DNA from: Rhodoplanes roseus
GTDB taxonomy: Bacteria > Pseudomonadota > Alphaproteobacteria > Rhizobiales > Xanthobacteraceae
Direction: 5' to 3'
NCBI RefSeq assembly: GCF_003258865.1
Contig: NZ_NPEX01000009.1
Span: forward strand, 1 to 53,380
DNA: 53,380 nucleotides
The notes under the pieces were generated by a model. That model was given only the letters and a program-made list of their open reading frames with translations, had not been told where the DNA came from and made no database searches. Below, one piece after another: positions 33,701 to 45,500 of this stretch. The position numbers were made by a program, and so were the translations under genes. Each line of letters opens with the position of its first letter. Position 1 is the first letter of the stretch.

Positions 33701-35578
33701 TCAGCTTTCGGTATTAGGGTCCAGGGTCCACACGACGGTCCACGGACCGAGGCCGTGGACTTGGACGGTGCCTTCGGCCCAGAGCTGGTCCCCTGGCGGT
33801 ACCGCGACGCCGTCGAGCGGATCGGCGGACAGGTTGGCGACCAGCCGGAGCGTGGAACCGCCGAGCGACCACTCGACCTGCACGGCGCCCTGGCGGAGCA
33901 CGGCATAGCGGCCGGCGCCGGTGCCTCGAAGCCGCGGCACGATCTCGCGGTGCCGTATCGCGAGCAGATCGCGATAGAGCGCGAGCCACGCGGCGTGCTC
34001 CTTCCTGGACGGAGCCGTCCAGTCGAGCTTCGCCGAGAGGAAGGTGTCCGGCATGGTCGGATCGGGGATGCGGTCGCGCTGCGCCGGGTCTTGGAACTCC
34101 GGGAACCGCGCGAACTCGGCCCGGCGTCCGTCGCGCACCGCGCTGGCGAGCGGCTCGGCGAAATCGCAGAAGAACGGGAACGGCTGCGCGGCGCCCCACT
34201 CCTCGCCCATGAACAGCATCGGGATCTGCGGCAGCAGCAGATAGACGCTGACGATCGCCCGGACGGCGTCGGCCCGAGCGAAGGCCGTGATCCGGTCGCC
34301 GAAGGCGCGGTTGCCGACCTGGTCGTGATTCTGGATGAAGGCGACGAAGGCCGTGGTCGGAAGACCGGTCGCCGGCGTGCCGCGGGCGGACCCGCGATAC
34401 GGCATCGTCTCTCCCTGGAAGGCGAAGCCTTCGGCCAGAGCGCGGCCCAGCTTGTCGGTGTCGCCGGCGTAGTCGGCGTAATAGCCGCCGCTTTCGCCGC
34501 TGGCGGCGCAATGCAGCACGTGGTGGACGTCGTCGTTCCACTGCGCCGTATAGAGTCCCGGGCGGCCGTGATTGTCGCGCGTCAACAGCTCCGCGTCGTT
34601 CTCCTCGTTCTCGAGCATCAGGTGGACGTGCCGGTCCGGCGCGGCGGCCCGCACCGTGCGGGCGATCTCGTCGAGGATGTGGTGCTCGCTGTCGTCCAGG
34701 ATGGCATGCACGGCATCGAGCCGCAGCCCGTCGAAATGATACTCGTCGATCCAGGAGACGGCGTTCTCCAGCACCAGGGCCCGCACCGTGTCGGCGCCGT
34801 CGGCGTCGAAGTTCACCGCAGCGCCCCACGGCGTGTGGTGGCGCTCGGTGAAGATCGGTGCATAGGCGGCGAGATAGTTTCCGTCCGGCCCGAAGTGATT
34901 GTAGACGACGTCGAGCAGCACCATGAGAGCCTTGGCGTGCGCCGCGTCGACGAGCGCCTTCAGGTCGTCGGGCCGGCCGTAGGCCGCATCGGGGGCGAAC
35001 GGCAGAACGCCGTCGTAGCCCCAGTTCCGCTGCCCCGGGAAGTCGGCGACCGGCATCAGCTCGATGGCGGTGACGCCGAGCGCGACGAGATGGTCGAGCT
35101 TGTCGATGGCGGCCCGGAACGTGCCGTCCGGCGTGAAGGTCCCGACATGCAGCTCGTAGACCACGGCCTCCTCCCAGGGGCGGCCGCGCCAGCCGGCATC
35201 GGTCCAGGGGAAGGCGGTGGGGTCGATCACCTCGCTCGGCCCGTGCACGTCCTCGGGCTGGAAGCGGGAGCCCGGGTCCGGGACGGCGAGCCCGTCCGGC
35301 AGCACGAAGCGATAGAGCGTGCCGGGACCCGCGTCGTCCACCACGACCTCGTGCCAGTCCTGTTCGGTGCGCTGCATGGGCGTCTGACGCCGCATCGCCG
35401 GCATATCCAGGATGACCTGCTCGTGCTTCGGCGCCCACAGGCGGAAGCGCGTGGCGTCGCCCTCCAGTCGGGGGCCGAACTGTGGATTCGGGCGGATCGC
35501 CGGCGCCACCTCGGCGGGGGGCAGTGAGGCGGGGGCCTTTTGTCGGCGGGGCTTTTGGCTCAGAAAGGGTATCGACAT
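33701..35578 (-). CDS. treZ: Malto-oligosyltrehalose trehalohydrolase
   Basis: This GH13 enzyme releases trehalose from maltooligosyl-trehalose. The 625-residue protein has an N-terminal E-set domain (FGPRLEGDATRFRLWAP), then the barrel with VVYELHVGTFTPDGTF. Catalytic residues are Asp288 in FDGLRLDAVHA, Glu323 in LMLENEEND and Asp419 in IQNHDQVGNRA. The partner TreY, which makes the substrate, is not in the window. The gene starts 147 bp upstream of the AsnO-like gene on the same strand, so shared stress induction is plausible. Confidence 0.95.
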   Translation of the reverse strand: MSIPFLSQKPRRQKAPASLPPAEVAPAIRPNPQFGPRLEGDATRFRLWAPKHEQVILDMPAMRRQTPMQRTEQDWHEVVVDDAGPGTLYRFVLPDGLAVPDPGSRFQPEDVHGPSEVIDPTAFPWTDAGWRGRPWEEAVVYELHVGTFTPDGTFRAAIDKLDHLVALGVTAIELMPVADFPGQRNWGYDGVLPFAPDAAYGRPDDLKALVDAAHAKALMVLLDVVYNHFGPDGNYLAAYAPIFTERHHTPWGAAVNFDADGADTVRALVLENAVSWIDEYHFDGLRLDAVHAILDDSEHHILDEIARTVRAAAPDRHVHLMLENEENDAELLTRDNHGRPGLYTAQWNDDVHHVLHCAASGESGGYYADYAGDTDKLGRALAEGFAFQGETMPYRGSARGTPATGLPTTAFVAFIQNHDQVGNRAFGDRITAFARADAVRAIVSVYLLLPQIPMLFMGEEWGAAQPFPFFCDFAEPLASAVRDGRRAEFARFPEFQDPAQRDRIPDPTMPDTFLSAKLDWTAPSRKEHAAWLALYRDLLAIRHREIVPRLRGTGAGRYAVLRQGAVQVEWSLGGSTLRLVANLSADPLDGVAVPPGDQLWAEGTVQVHGLGPWTVVWTLDPNTES

Positions 35579-35642
35579 GTCACCGGGCTTGTCAGCGGTT
35601 GCGTGACTGCAACACCCCGCGCGGCATCATCGTTCCCTGGGA

Positions 35643-36314
35643 TTAGCCCAATGACGGCCGTTCCCGGGCCTGGGTGGCGGAATCGGGATGGAGCCGGGCG
35701 ACGGCGACGCGGGGCCGGCCGTCGTCGTCACGTAGCGGGGGGAGGGGCTCGTACGCACCGGCCCGCGCCAGCAATGCGGCGGCCTGCCGCTCCTGCCCGA
35801 CGCCGAACTCGAACAGCAGCCAGCCGCCCGGCCTCAGGAAGGCCGGGGCCTCGCGCACCAGGCGCTGCTGGATCGAGATGCCGTACGGGCCGCCATCGAA
35901 GGCTTCGCGCGGCTCGTTCTCCAGGAGGTGGGCGCTTTCGTCCGCGAGCCGCGCGCTGGAGATATAGGGCGGATTGCACACGATCATGATGGCGCGCTTC
36001 TCCGCGCCGTCCTGAGCCAGGGCTCCGAAGAGGTCCCCCTGGCGGACACTGACGCGGTCGGCGAGGCCGAGCCGGGCGGCATTGAGGGCCGCCGTCTTCA
36101 CCGCATCGGCGGTCAGGTCGGCGGCGAGCACCCGGGCCCGGGGGACCGCGGAGGCTATCGCCAGCCCGAGATTGCCCGAGCCGCAGCACATGTCGACGAC
36201 GAGCGGATCGTCCTGCTCCGCCGCCGCCAGCAGGGCCACGGCGTGCCGGCACAACAGCTCCGTCTCGGCGCGCGGCACCAGCACGTTACCCGAAAGGACG
36301 AGATCGAGCCCCAT
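35643..36314 (-). CDS. HemK/PrmC-like class I methyltransferase
   Basis: The protein is 223 residues from ATG at 36314. It carries LVPRAETELL, the SAM-binding VVDMCCGSGNLGLAIA, and the HemK-type catalytic motif NPPYIS. This family methylates a glutamine side chain in release factors, or other amide nitrogens. The N-terminal helical domain of PrmC is missing. The reading frame stays open upstream, and AGGGAG with 6-nt spacing precedes an in-frame ATT at 36359, which would add 15 residues (ISANHHRETEPHHVF). A noncanonical AUU start is thus possible. It lies 272 bp downstream of the synthase gene and could modify its product or be an unrelated gene. Confidence 0.78.
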   Translation of the reverse strand: MGLDLVLSGNVLVPRAETELLCRHAVALLAAAEQDDPLVVDMCCGSGNLGLAIASAVPRARVLAADLTADAVKTAALNAARLGLADRVSVRQGDLFGALAQDGAEKRAIMIVCNPPYISSARLADESAHLLENEPREAFDGGPYGISIQQRLVREAPAFLRPGGWLLFEFGVGQERQAAALLARAGAYEPLPPLRDDDGRPRVAVARLHPDSATQARERPSLG

Positions 36315-36586
36315 GAAGACATGGTGCGGCTCGGTCTCCCGGTGGTGGTTCGCGGAAATGGCGTGCTCCCTGGTGCGAGCTGGCGGACAAGCACGATCCG
36401 GGGCGAAAGATCTCGCCGATGCGCCACGGTCACCGAGTGATCCGCGCGCCGTCCCAGGATACAGTTTCGGCCGCCGAATTCGAGGCCGATGGCGATCATC
36501 GCTCGCGTCGATCGGCGCAATGGTAAATTCGGCTGCCGCCGCGTTCTCGAGTACGACCCCGGGACGCCGCTCGCCGCCCGCCGCGA

Positions 36587-39500
36587 TCAGCCTCCGAGAT
36601 CGGCGACAAGGGCGTCGAGCTCGTCCTGGCTCATGTCGATTCCCGAAAAGTCGCTCGGGCTGTAGAGGCTCTCCGATGCCGCCGCCAGCGCCCGGAAGGC
36701 GGTCGCCTCGCTTCGGATCGCCTCCAGCAGCCGGTCTCCGGTCGCCGCCTCGTGGCCCGCGCCGAATTCGCAGCGGACGACCAGGGCGCCGTCGTCCAGC
36801 CAGGCGTTGAACGCGAGGCGATGCGGGCGCTCGGCCCGGGGGTCTCGCTCCCGGCCCGCACCGAGCCGCAGGAGCTTGAGGCCGTGGTGGCCGAACCGGC
36901 CGAGATCGCCGACGAAATTGAACGAGACCTGCGGGCGCGATCCGCTCCCGAGACCGCCGACATGACGTAGCACGCCGTGGCCCATGCCGCGCCGCGGGAC
37001 CGCGCGCAAGGCCTCCTTCACGGCGATCAGCCAGCCTTTCGGATCGGCCGTCGTCGCGGTCGGCAGCGCCACCGGGTGTCGCGTGGTGAACCAGCCGATG
37101 GTGCGCGAGAGATCGATGGCGGGATCCGGGGCCTCCCGTCCGTGACCTTCCAGGTCGATCGTCACCGGGCCGCCGGCCCAGGCGAACAGCGGCTTGGCGA
37201 CCAGCGCGAGCACGGCCTCGTGGGGCTGCAGTCCGAAGCGGTCGAAAAGACCGCCGAGCAGCGGGGCCGCGAGCTCCCGATCGAAGCGGTCCTCTCGGCT
37301 CCACGCTCCGCCTTCCAGGTCCGGCACGGCCGCGCGGTCGAGCGGGACGGCGGCGGACCCGCGCGCCTCGACCTGCTGCCAATAGGGGCGTTCCGCCGCG
37401 AATGCGACGGCGGCGTCGGCCTGATGGCGGCACCACCATGTCCAGGCGGTCGCCGGGGCGGGAACCGGGCGCGGCGGCGACGCGAGCACGGCGGCGAGAT
37501 CGTCCGCCAGGATGCCCCACGAGACGACGTCGAAGACGAGGTGATGCACCGCCAGAACAATTCGTCGCGCCGCGCCGGCGACGATCATTCCGGCGCCGCA
37601 TGCGACGCCGGCCTCCGGATCGAGGCGTGCGACGAGCCGGTCCGCCATCGCGTTCTCTTCGGCGTGGAGATCAGCCGCCTCGTCGAGGACGACGACCTCG
37701 AACACCGGCTCGGCGTCGCCCGGCGCGGCCTGCTGCCGCGGCGGCTCCTCGGCAAGCAGACGCGTGCGAAGCGCATCATGACGCCGGACCGCGCCCGACA
37801 GGGCGCCGCGGACCGCGTCCTCGTGTGCGCCGTCGGGCAGCTCGAACACCGCGGTCAGGGCCCAGCGGCCGCGATGGGGCATGCCGATCGCCATGAACCA
37901 GCGCTGGATCGGTGTCAGCGGGACCGGATCGGCGAGCGGCGCGCGATCGGCGGCGGCGGCGCCCGGCACCGGCTGCACCACGGCCGCCAGCGCAGACGGG
38001 GTCGGGCACGTGAAGATTTGCGCCGGCGAGACCAGCCACCCCGCGGCCCTGGCTTTTCCGGCGAGTCGAATGGCCATGATCGAGTCGCCGCCCAGAGCGA
38101 AGAAATCGTCGTCGGGTCCGATGACCTCGGCACTGCCGCCGGGCGCCCCGAACAGCTCCTGCCAGAGGGCCAGCAGCGTCGCGAGTGGGCCGAGGCCCGC
38201 GTCCGTGCGCGTCGATGGTGCCGCGGCGCCGGTCGGGGAGGCGGCCGACCGGCGCTGGGCCGGCGCGAGCAGACCGAGGAGGGCGGCGCGGTCCACCTTG
38301 CCGTTCGCGGTGAGCGGCAAGGCCGCCACGATGGCGAGGACCGCTGGCCGCTGCGCCGGCGGCAGCCGTTCGGCGATCAGCGCGCCCAGAGAGTCAGTGG
38401 TGTGGCCCGGGGCCACCGCCGCGGCGACCAGCCGGGCACTTCCGTCGTCGTTCCGGTCCACCAGGACGGCAGCGTCGCCGACACCGGGGCAGGCGCGGAT
38501 GGCGGTGGCGACGCCGTTCGGATCGACCCGGTGCCCCCGGATCTTCACCATGTCGTCCTTGCGGCCGAGAAAGTGCACCAGGCCGTCGTCGGTCATCCGG
38601 CCGAGATCGCCGGTCAGATAGGCGCGTCGGTCCGGTCCCGTACGGAATCCGGATCGACCCGCGATATCGTTCCCGACATAACCGAGCGCCACGCCCGTGC
38701 CCTGCACCCGGATCTCTCCGGTCTCACCGGGCGCCACCGGGTCTCCCGCCGCATCGACGATGTCGATCAGGGCGCCGTCGAGCGCTCGGCCGATCGGCAC
38801 TCGGCCGTCGGCCGGACGCGGCAGCGCGTCGGTGACCTCGACCATGGTGCAGCCGATCGTGGTCTCGGTCGGGCCGTAATGGTTGAAGATGCGAAGCCCG
38901 GGCTTCAGTGCCCGCAGGCGATCGACGAGATCGAAGCCGAGCACGTCGCCGCCGCAGATCAGGGCTCGGCGGGGCAGAAGGTCGGCCGCCTCGGGGGTGG
39001 CGAGCAGCGCCGCCAGATGGCTCGGCACGATCTTCATGACGTCGATCGGGTGCCGCCGCACGAAGGCGGCGAGCGCCGCCGGGTCGCTCGCCGTCGGGGC
39101 ATCCACCACGGCGAGGGTCCCGCCGGAGGCGAGCGCGCCGAGCACCGAGGTGTAGCCGAGATCGGCGGCGAACGAGGTGACGATCGCGAACACGGCGGGG
39201 GCCGGCAAGGCGAGCCGGTCCAGCATGGCACCGGCGTATCCATCGATCGCGGCACACGAGACCATCACGCCCTTCGGCCGGCCGGTCGAGCCGGAGGTGA
39301 AGAGGATGTAGGCGAGATCGGACGCCGCAGCCTCGTCCCGCGGCGGCGGCGTGAGGACCGCGGCATCCCGCACGGAGGTGCGGCTCCAGGCGACCGCGGG
39401 GACCGGCATCGGTTCGTCGCCCGCCGTCTCGTCCACGATCAGCACCTTGGCGCCGCTGTCGGCGAGCACGGCGAGCCGGTAGCCGGCCGGGTAGTCGGGA

Positions 39501-42500
39501 TCGAGCGGCACGAACGCCGCGCCCAAACGACTGGTGGCGGCCATCGCGACCACCGGGCCGGCGCCACGCGCGAGGCAGAACGCGACGCGGTCGCCGCGCC
39601 CGACCCCCAGCGCGGCCAGCCGCGCCGCGAGCGTGCCGCTCGCCTGCTCCAGGGTGCACCAGGAAAGCGGGCCGTCGCGATCGACCACGGCGGCGCCATC
39701 GGGCCGTGTCGCGGCGGACGCCGCGACGAGATCGGCGATGGTCCTTGCGCCGGCTGCCCCGGGCGGCCGCGCCGGCCAGGACGCCACGAGGCCGGCAACC
39801 TCTTCGAGGATGTCGCGATAGCGGACGACCCAACGCTCGACCCGGACAGGGTCGAACAGGTCACTGTTGAAGTTCGCCTCGATCGTGATGCCGTCCTGCT
39901 CCGCCTGGAGATTGAAGGCGAGGTCCCACCGGACGTTGCCGTGAGCGTTGACGCTGACGGTCGGATGCAGGTCGCCGAACGGAGCCAGCGGCGCGACGCG
40001 GTCGAGATTGAACGCCACGCTCGCGAGCGGCGGCCGCGACGGATCGCGTCGCACGCCGCATGCTTTGACGATCGAGGCGAACGGAAAGGCCGGATAGGCC
40101 ATCGCCTGCGCCATTGCGGTGCGGGTGATGGCGATCACGTCCGCTCGGCTCGCGCTGCTCATGCCGGTCAGGCGCACCGGAACCGTGGACACGCAGTAGC
40201 CGGTCAGCCCCGGTGCACCGACCATCGGCTGTCCGGCGGCGAAGATGGCCACGGCGAGATCGTCGGCTCCGGACAGCTCCGACAGCAAACGTCCGTAGGC
40301 GGCGAGGCACAGCGTGAAGAGCGAGCAGCTGTTCGCCCGCACCTGCTCGCCGAGTGCCGTGGCGAGCGCCGCCGGCACGCGGTGGCGCACCTGTCCGCCG
40401 GCGAAGGTCTGCAGCGGTGGGCGCGGGCGGTCGGACGGCAGGTCCAGGACGGGCGGCAGCGTCGCGAATACGCTTCTCCAATGAGCCTCGGCCGCCGGAT
40501 CCGTGGCGACGGCGCGGGCGGCGTCGGCGAAGCGTCGATAGGGCACGGGCGTCGGCAGGTCGGCCGGAACCCCGGCCAGACGGCCCACGTAGAGCTTCGC
40601 GAGCTCGTCGGCCAGCACCTGCATCGACCAGCCGTCGGTCGCGATATGGGGCTGGATGAGCACGATGTCGGCGCGGTCGCCTCCGACCCGCAGCAGCGCG
40701 GCCCGCAGGAGCGGCGGGTGGGCGAGATCGAACGGCCGTGTCGCCGCGTCGCTCACCCAGGCGGCGGCCGCGCCGGCGTCGGGGAGCGAGACCTCCTCGA
40801 GGGTCGCGACGGCGGCCGGGGCGATCGTCGCCTCCGCTCCACCGTCGGCGAAGCCCATGCGCAGGGACTCGTGGCGGGCGATCAGGTCGGCGAGCGCGGC
40901 GCCCATCGCGGCCGCGTCCGGCACGCCGGGCAGCCTCAGGACCAGCGACTGATTGTAGCCCGCGGCGCTCTCCGGGCTGAAGGCCGCGAGAACCCAAAGC
41001 GCCTGCTGGCCGGGCGACGTCGCGACGGTGATGTCGGACGGGCCGGGAGACGGACCAGCGGGCGCGCCCGAGGCGGGCCGATCCGCGGAGCGCATCAGCC
41101 CGGCCTCGCGCAGCGCACGGGCACTGTCGAGAACGGCGGCGGCGACGTGATCGAGATCCGCGTCCGTGTGCGCCGTCGAGAGGAAGCAGGTGCGGCCCTC
41201 CCAGACATAGACGCCGCGGGCGACGAGCTGGTTGTAGAACAGGTCGCCGCCGCCGTTGAAACGGAACAGCGACGCGAACTGCTCGACCCGCAGCGCGTGG
41301 CCCTCGGCGGCGAGGGCCGTGTCGAGGCGCCGGCAGAAGGCCGCGGTGCGCGCGTTCAACCGCTCCTGCAGGGCCGGACCCTCGGCCTCCAGGTGACGCA
41401 GCACGGCGACGGCTGCCGCCATGGTGAGCGGGTTCTTGTTGAACGTGCCGGCGAAGAAGGTCCGCTCCATGGCGGGTCCGCCGGCGCCGTCGAGGGGCCA
41501 CACGCCGCCGTCGATGCCGTCCAGGAAAGTGCGGCGTCCGGCGACCACCCCGATCGGCAGGCCGCCGCCGACGATCTTGCCGTAGGTGACGATGTCGGCG
41601 CGCACGCCCGCCCAGGCCTGGGCGCCGCCGAGCGCGACGCGGAAGCCGAGCAGCACCTCGTCGAAGATCAGGGCGATCCCGGCCCGTGTCGTGAAGTCGC
41701 GCAGCCATTGCAGGAAATCGCGCGGCTGGAGACCCGGCCGCCGACTCTGGACCGGCTCGACGATGACGGCCGCAAGATCACCGGCGACGGCCTCGAGGGC
41801 GGCCTGGCTCGCCTGCGGGTCGGCGTAGTCCAGCACGATCACGTCGTGGAGCATGCCGGGCGGCGTGCCGCCGGCGAGCGGCGCGCCGACCCCGTCCGGT
41901 CCGGTCCGGGCGAGCGTCCCGTCGAAATGGCCGTGATAGGAGCCGGCGAACATGGCGACGCGGCTGCGGCCGGTCGCGTGGCGGGCGAGCCGCAGCGCCG
42001 TCATCACGGCCTCGGTGCCGGTGTTGCAGAACACCACGCGCTCGTTGCCGGTGACGCGGGCGATCAGCGCCGCGGCCTCGCCGGCCTTATCGGCCTGCGG
42101 CCCGAGGAACAGGCCTTGCTCGGCGAGCTGCCGGCCGATCGCCTCGACCACCACCGGGTGATTGTGCCCGAGGAGCTGGACGCCGAACCCCATGGTCAGG
42201 TCGACATAGTCGTTGCCGTCGGCGTCGCCGACGTGGCTGCCGGCGCCCTTCACACCGATGATCGGGTAGAGCATCGACTTGGTGTCGGGGCGGAAGCCGG
42301 CGACTGCGCGGGCGTCCGCCAGCACGCCGCCGAAATGCTCGCGTTGGCGGCGGGACGCGGCGCTGCGGGCGACGTAGCGAGCGGCGAAATCCGCGACGAG
42401 CCCGCGCGCCCGCTCGTCGAGCGCCTGGGGCGGCGGTGTCGGCTCGGGCTGCGGCGGCACGATCGGGTGCGGCCGCAGGGCGGACGGCAGCGCGGTCGAT

Positions 42501-45500
42501 TGGCCCGGCGCCGGCGCGGTCGGGTCCGCGGCAGCCTTGGCCAGCGCCTCGCGCACGACACGGTCAACCAGCGCCCGCGGCGTGCCGAGGTTCTCGAACA
42601 GCTCGCGGCGCGGGATTCCGATCCTCCAGCGGCGCTCGATGCTCGCGAGCGCTTCGGTGAGGGCGAGCGAGTCGACGCCGAGCGCGAAGAAGCCGGTGTC
42701 GCTCGTGACCGCCGCGTCGTCGAGCTGCAGGCTGCGTTTCAGTCCGGCCACGACGGCAGCCCGAACCTCCGCCTCGGCGAGGGGATGCGCCGGTGCGGCG
42801 AACGACGTCGACGCCGGCGCCGCGACGGCGATGCGCGGCTCCGGGCGTGATCGGCCGGCGCGCGGCACGGCCGCGATCCAGTGCCGCTCGTCGGCGAACG
42901 GATAGCCGGGCAGGGACGCCCGCGCCGAGGCGGGAGCGAGCGTCGGCCAGGCGATGTCGAGACCCGCGACGAACAGCCGGCACAGAGCGAGCGCCATCGT
43001 CTCGGTCGCAGCGCGGTTGCGCCGCATGGTCGGCACGAAGCGGGTGTCCTTGCCGGCGAAACCCGGCGCACGCTGTGCGAGGGTCAGCAGGCTCGCGGCG
43101 GGGCCGATCTCGACCACGATGGTCGCGCCGTGCGCCGCGATCGCCTGGAGGCTGTCGGCGAAGCGCACCGGGGCGCGAATCTGGCGGCCCCAATAGGCAG
43201 GGTCCGTGAACGCCGCCTCGGTCGTCGCCGTGACGTTCGACACCACCGGCACCCGTGGCGGGCCGAGGGGGAGGCGGCCGACCGCGGAGACGAACGGCGC
43301 CACGGCCGGGTCCATCAGATGCGAATGGAAGGCGTGGCTGGTGCGCAGCGTCTGGACGCCGATGCCGGCCGCGCTCAGTTCGGCGCACAGCGCCTCGACG
43401 GCGGTGTGGTCGCCCGACACGACGGTCTCGTCCGGCGCGTTGACGGCGGCGATGTCGAGATGCGGCCGATGGCGCTCGACGAGCGGAGCGACGCGCTCGG
43501 GCGGCGCGAAGACGGCGGCCATCGCGCCTGTCCGGGGCAGCGCGCCCATCAGCCGCCCCCGCGTCGCCACCGCGTCGAGCGCGTCGTCGAAGGACACCAT
43601 TCCCGCGATGCAGGCCGCCGACCATTCGCCGAGGCTGTGCCCGGCGAGGATATCGGGCCGTACGCCGCACGCCGCGAGCCGGACCGCGAGCGCGTGCTCG
43701 AGCAGGAACAGCGCAGGCTGGGCGTGGGCCGTGTCGGTCAGCCGGTCGCCGGCCGCGGGATCGGTCATCAGGCCCGGAAGATCGATGCCGAGCCGGCGAC
43801 CGGCGGAATCGACGGCGGCCCTGAACGCCGGGTCCGCCGCATGATAGTCCGCCGCCATGCCGGGCCACTGGCTGCCCTGGCCCGAGAACAGGAAGGCGAC
43901 GCGAGGTCGCTCCGGGAGCGTCGTTCCGATCGCGCCGGCCGCCGGCTCGCCGCCGTCGGCGATCGCCTGCAGCCCATCGATCGCCTCGTCGCGCCGCCGC
44001 GCCAGGACGGCGCCGCGATGGCGGAACCGACCGCGCCCGACCGCGAGTGCCGTGGCGACCGACGCCAAGCCGATCTCCGGATGCGCCGACATGTGGTCGA
44101 CGAGCGCCGCCGCGAGACGGCGCAGCCCGTCCTGATCGTGCGCCGACAGCGGCAGGATGCACGGTAGGACGCCACCCGTGCGGTCGGCCGGATCGTCGAG
44201 GTCGGCGCACCGCACCGCCTGTTCGGGTGCCGCCTCGACGATCACATGCGCATTGGTGCCGCTGAAGCCGAAGCTGCTCACGCCGGCGCGGCGGCGGGCG
44301 CCGGATGGCCAGTCGGTCGTCTCCGCCACCACGCGGACCGGGAGGTCGTCCCAAGCGATGCGCGGATTGGGGCGGGACTGGTGCAGGGTCGCCGGCAGGC
44401 GGCCGGCCTCCAGCGCCAGCACCGTCTTGACCAGGCCGGCAATGCCGGCGGCGGCTTCGAGATGGCCGATATTCGTCTTCACCGATCCGATCAGCAGCGG
44501 CGCGGTGCGGCCCGGCCCATAGGCGTCCGCCAGGGCGTGCACCTCGATCGGGTCGCCGAGCGGGGTGCCGGTGCCGTGACATTCGACCGCCTGCACGTCG
44601 GCCGGGTCGAGACCGGCATCCGCCAGCGCGGCAGTGACGACGGCATGCTGAGCGGTGCGGCTCGGCGCGGTCAGCGCGCTCGCCCGCCCGTCGTGATTGA
44701 CGGCGCTGCCGCGGAGGACGGCGCGGATGCGGTCCCTCCGGTGCTCGGCGTCGGCGAGGCGTTCGAGCACGACGAGGGCGCCGCCTTCGCCGCGCACATA
44801 GCCGTCGGCGGCGGCGTCGAAAGTCCTGCAGGCATGGCCGGGCCCGAGCATGCCGGCGGCGGCGAGCGCGTCGGTGACGGCCGGATCGAGAACGAGGTTC
44901 ACGCCGCCGGCGAGCGCGAGGTCGCATTCGCCGGTCCGCAGCGCCCGGCAGGCGGCGTGCACGGCGACGAGTGACGACGAGCACGCCGTATCGATGACCA
45001 GCGCCGGCCCGGTCACGTCGAGCCAATGGGCGATGCGCCCCGCGGCGACGCTACCCGCATTGCCCAGGATGGTCGACGGCGACAGCGCCTCGTCGAGACG
45101 AAAGCGCGTCTCGTAGTCGTTGGCGCCGAGCCCGAGGAAGATCCCGGTGCGGCGTGGGCGCCTCGCCGGATCGGCGTAGCCGGCGTCCTCCAGGGCGTGC
45201 CAGGCGAGCATCAGCGCAAGGCGATGCTGCGGGTCCATCGCGTCGGCCTCGTCCGGGCGCAAACCGAAGAAGCCGGCGTCGAACCGGTCGACGCCGTCGA
45301 CATAGCCGGCGGGCGGCAGCCCGGCGGCGTCGGGCCGATCGGCGGGGGCGGGCCGAACCCCGGTCCCGGCGCAGAACAGCATCGCGGCGAAGTCCACCGC
45401 CGACGCGGCCCCGGCCACCCGTGCGCTCAGTCCGACGATCGCGACGGCGGCGGCTTCGGCCGCGCCATCGCCACGGGGACGCGCGGGCCGCTCGGCGGCC

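Noticed and set aside
31742-35527. Plus-strand open frame of 1,261 codons
   Set aside because: It lies antisense to asnO and treZ, both of which have intact catalytic motifs. It has no recognisable protein features.
36977-42850. Very long plus-strand open frame of 1,957 codons opposite the synthase gene
   Set aside because: It has no domains and an Arg/Gly/Asp/His-rich composition typical of the antisense of high-GC coding DNA. The minus-strand frame has complete PKS-NRPS domains.
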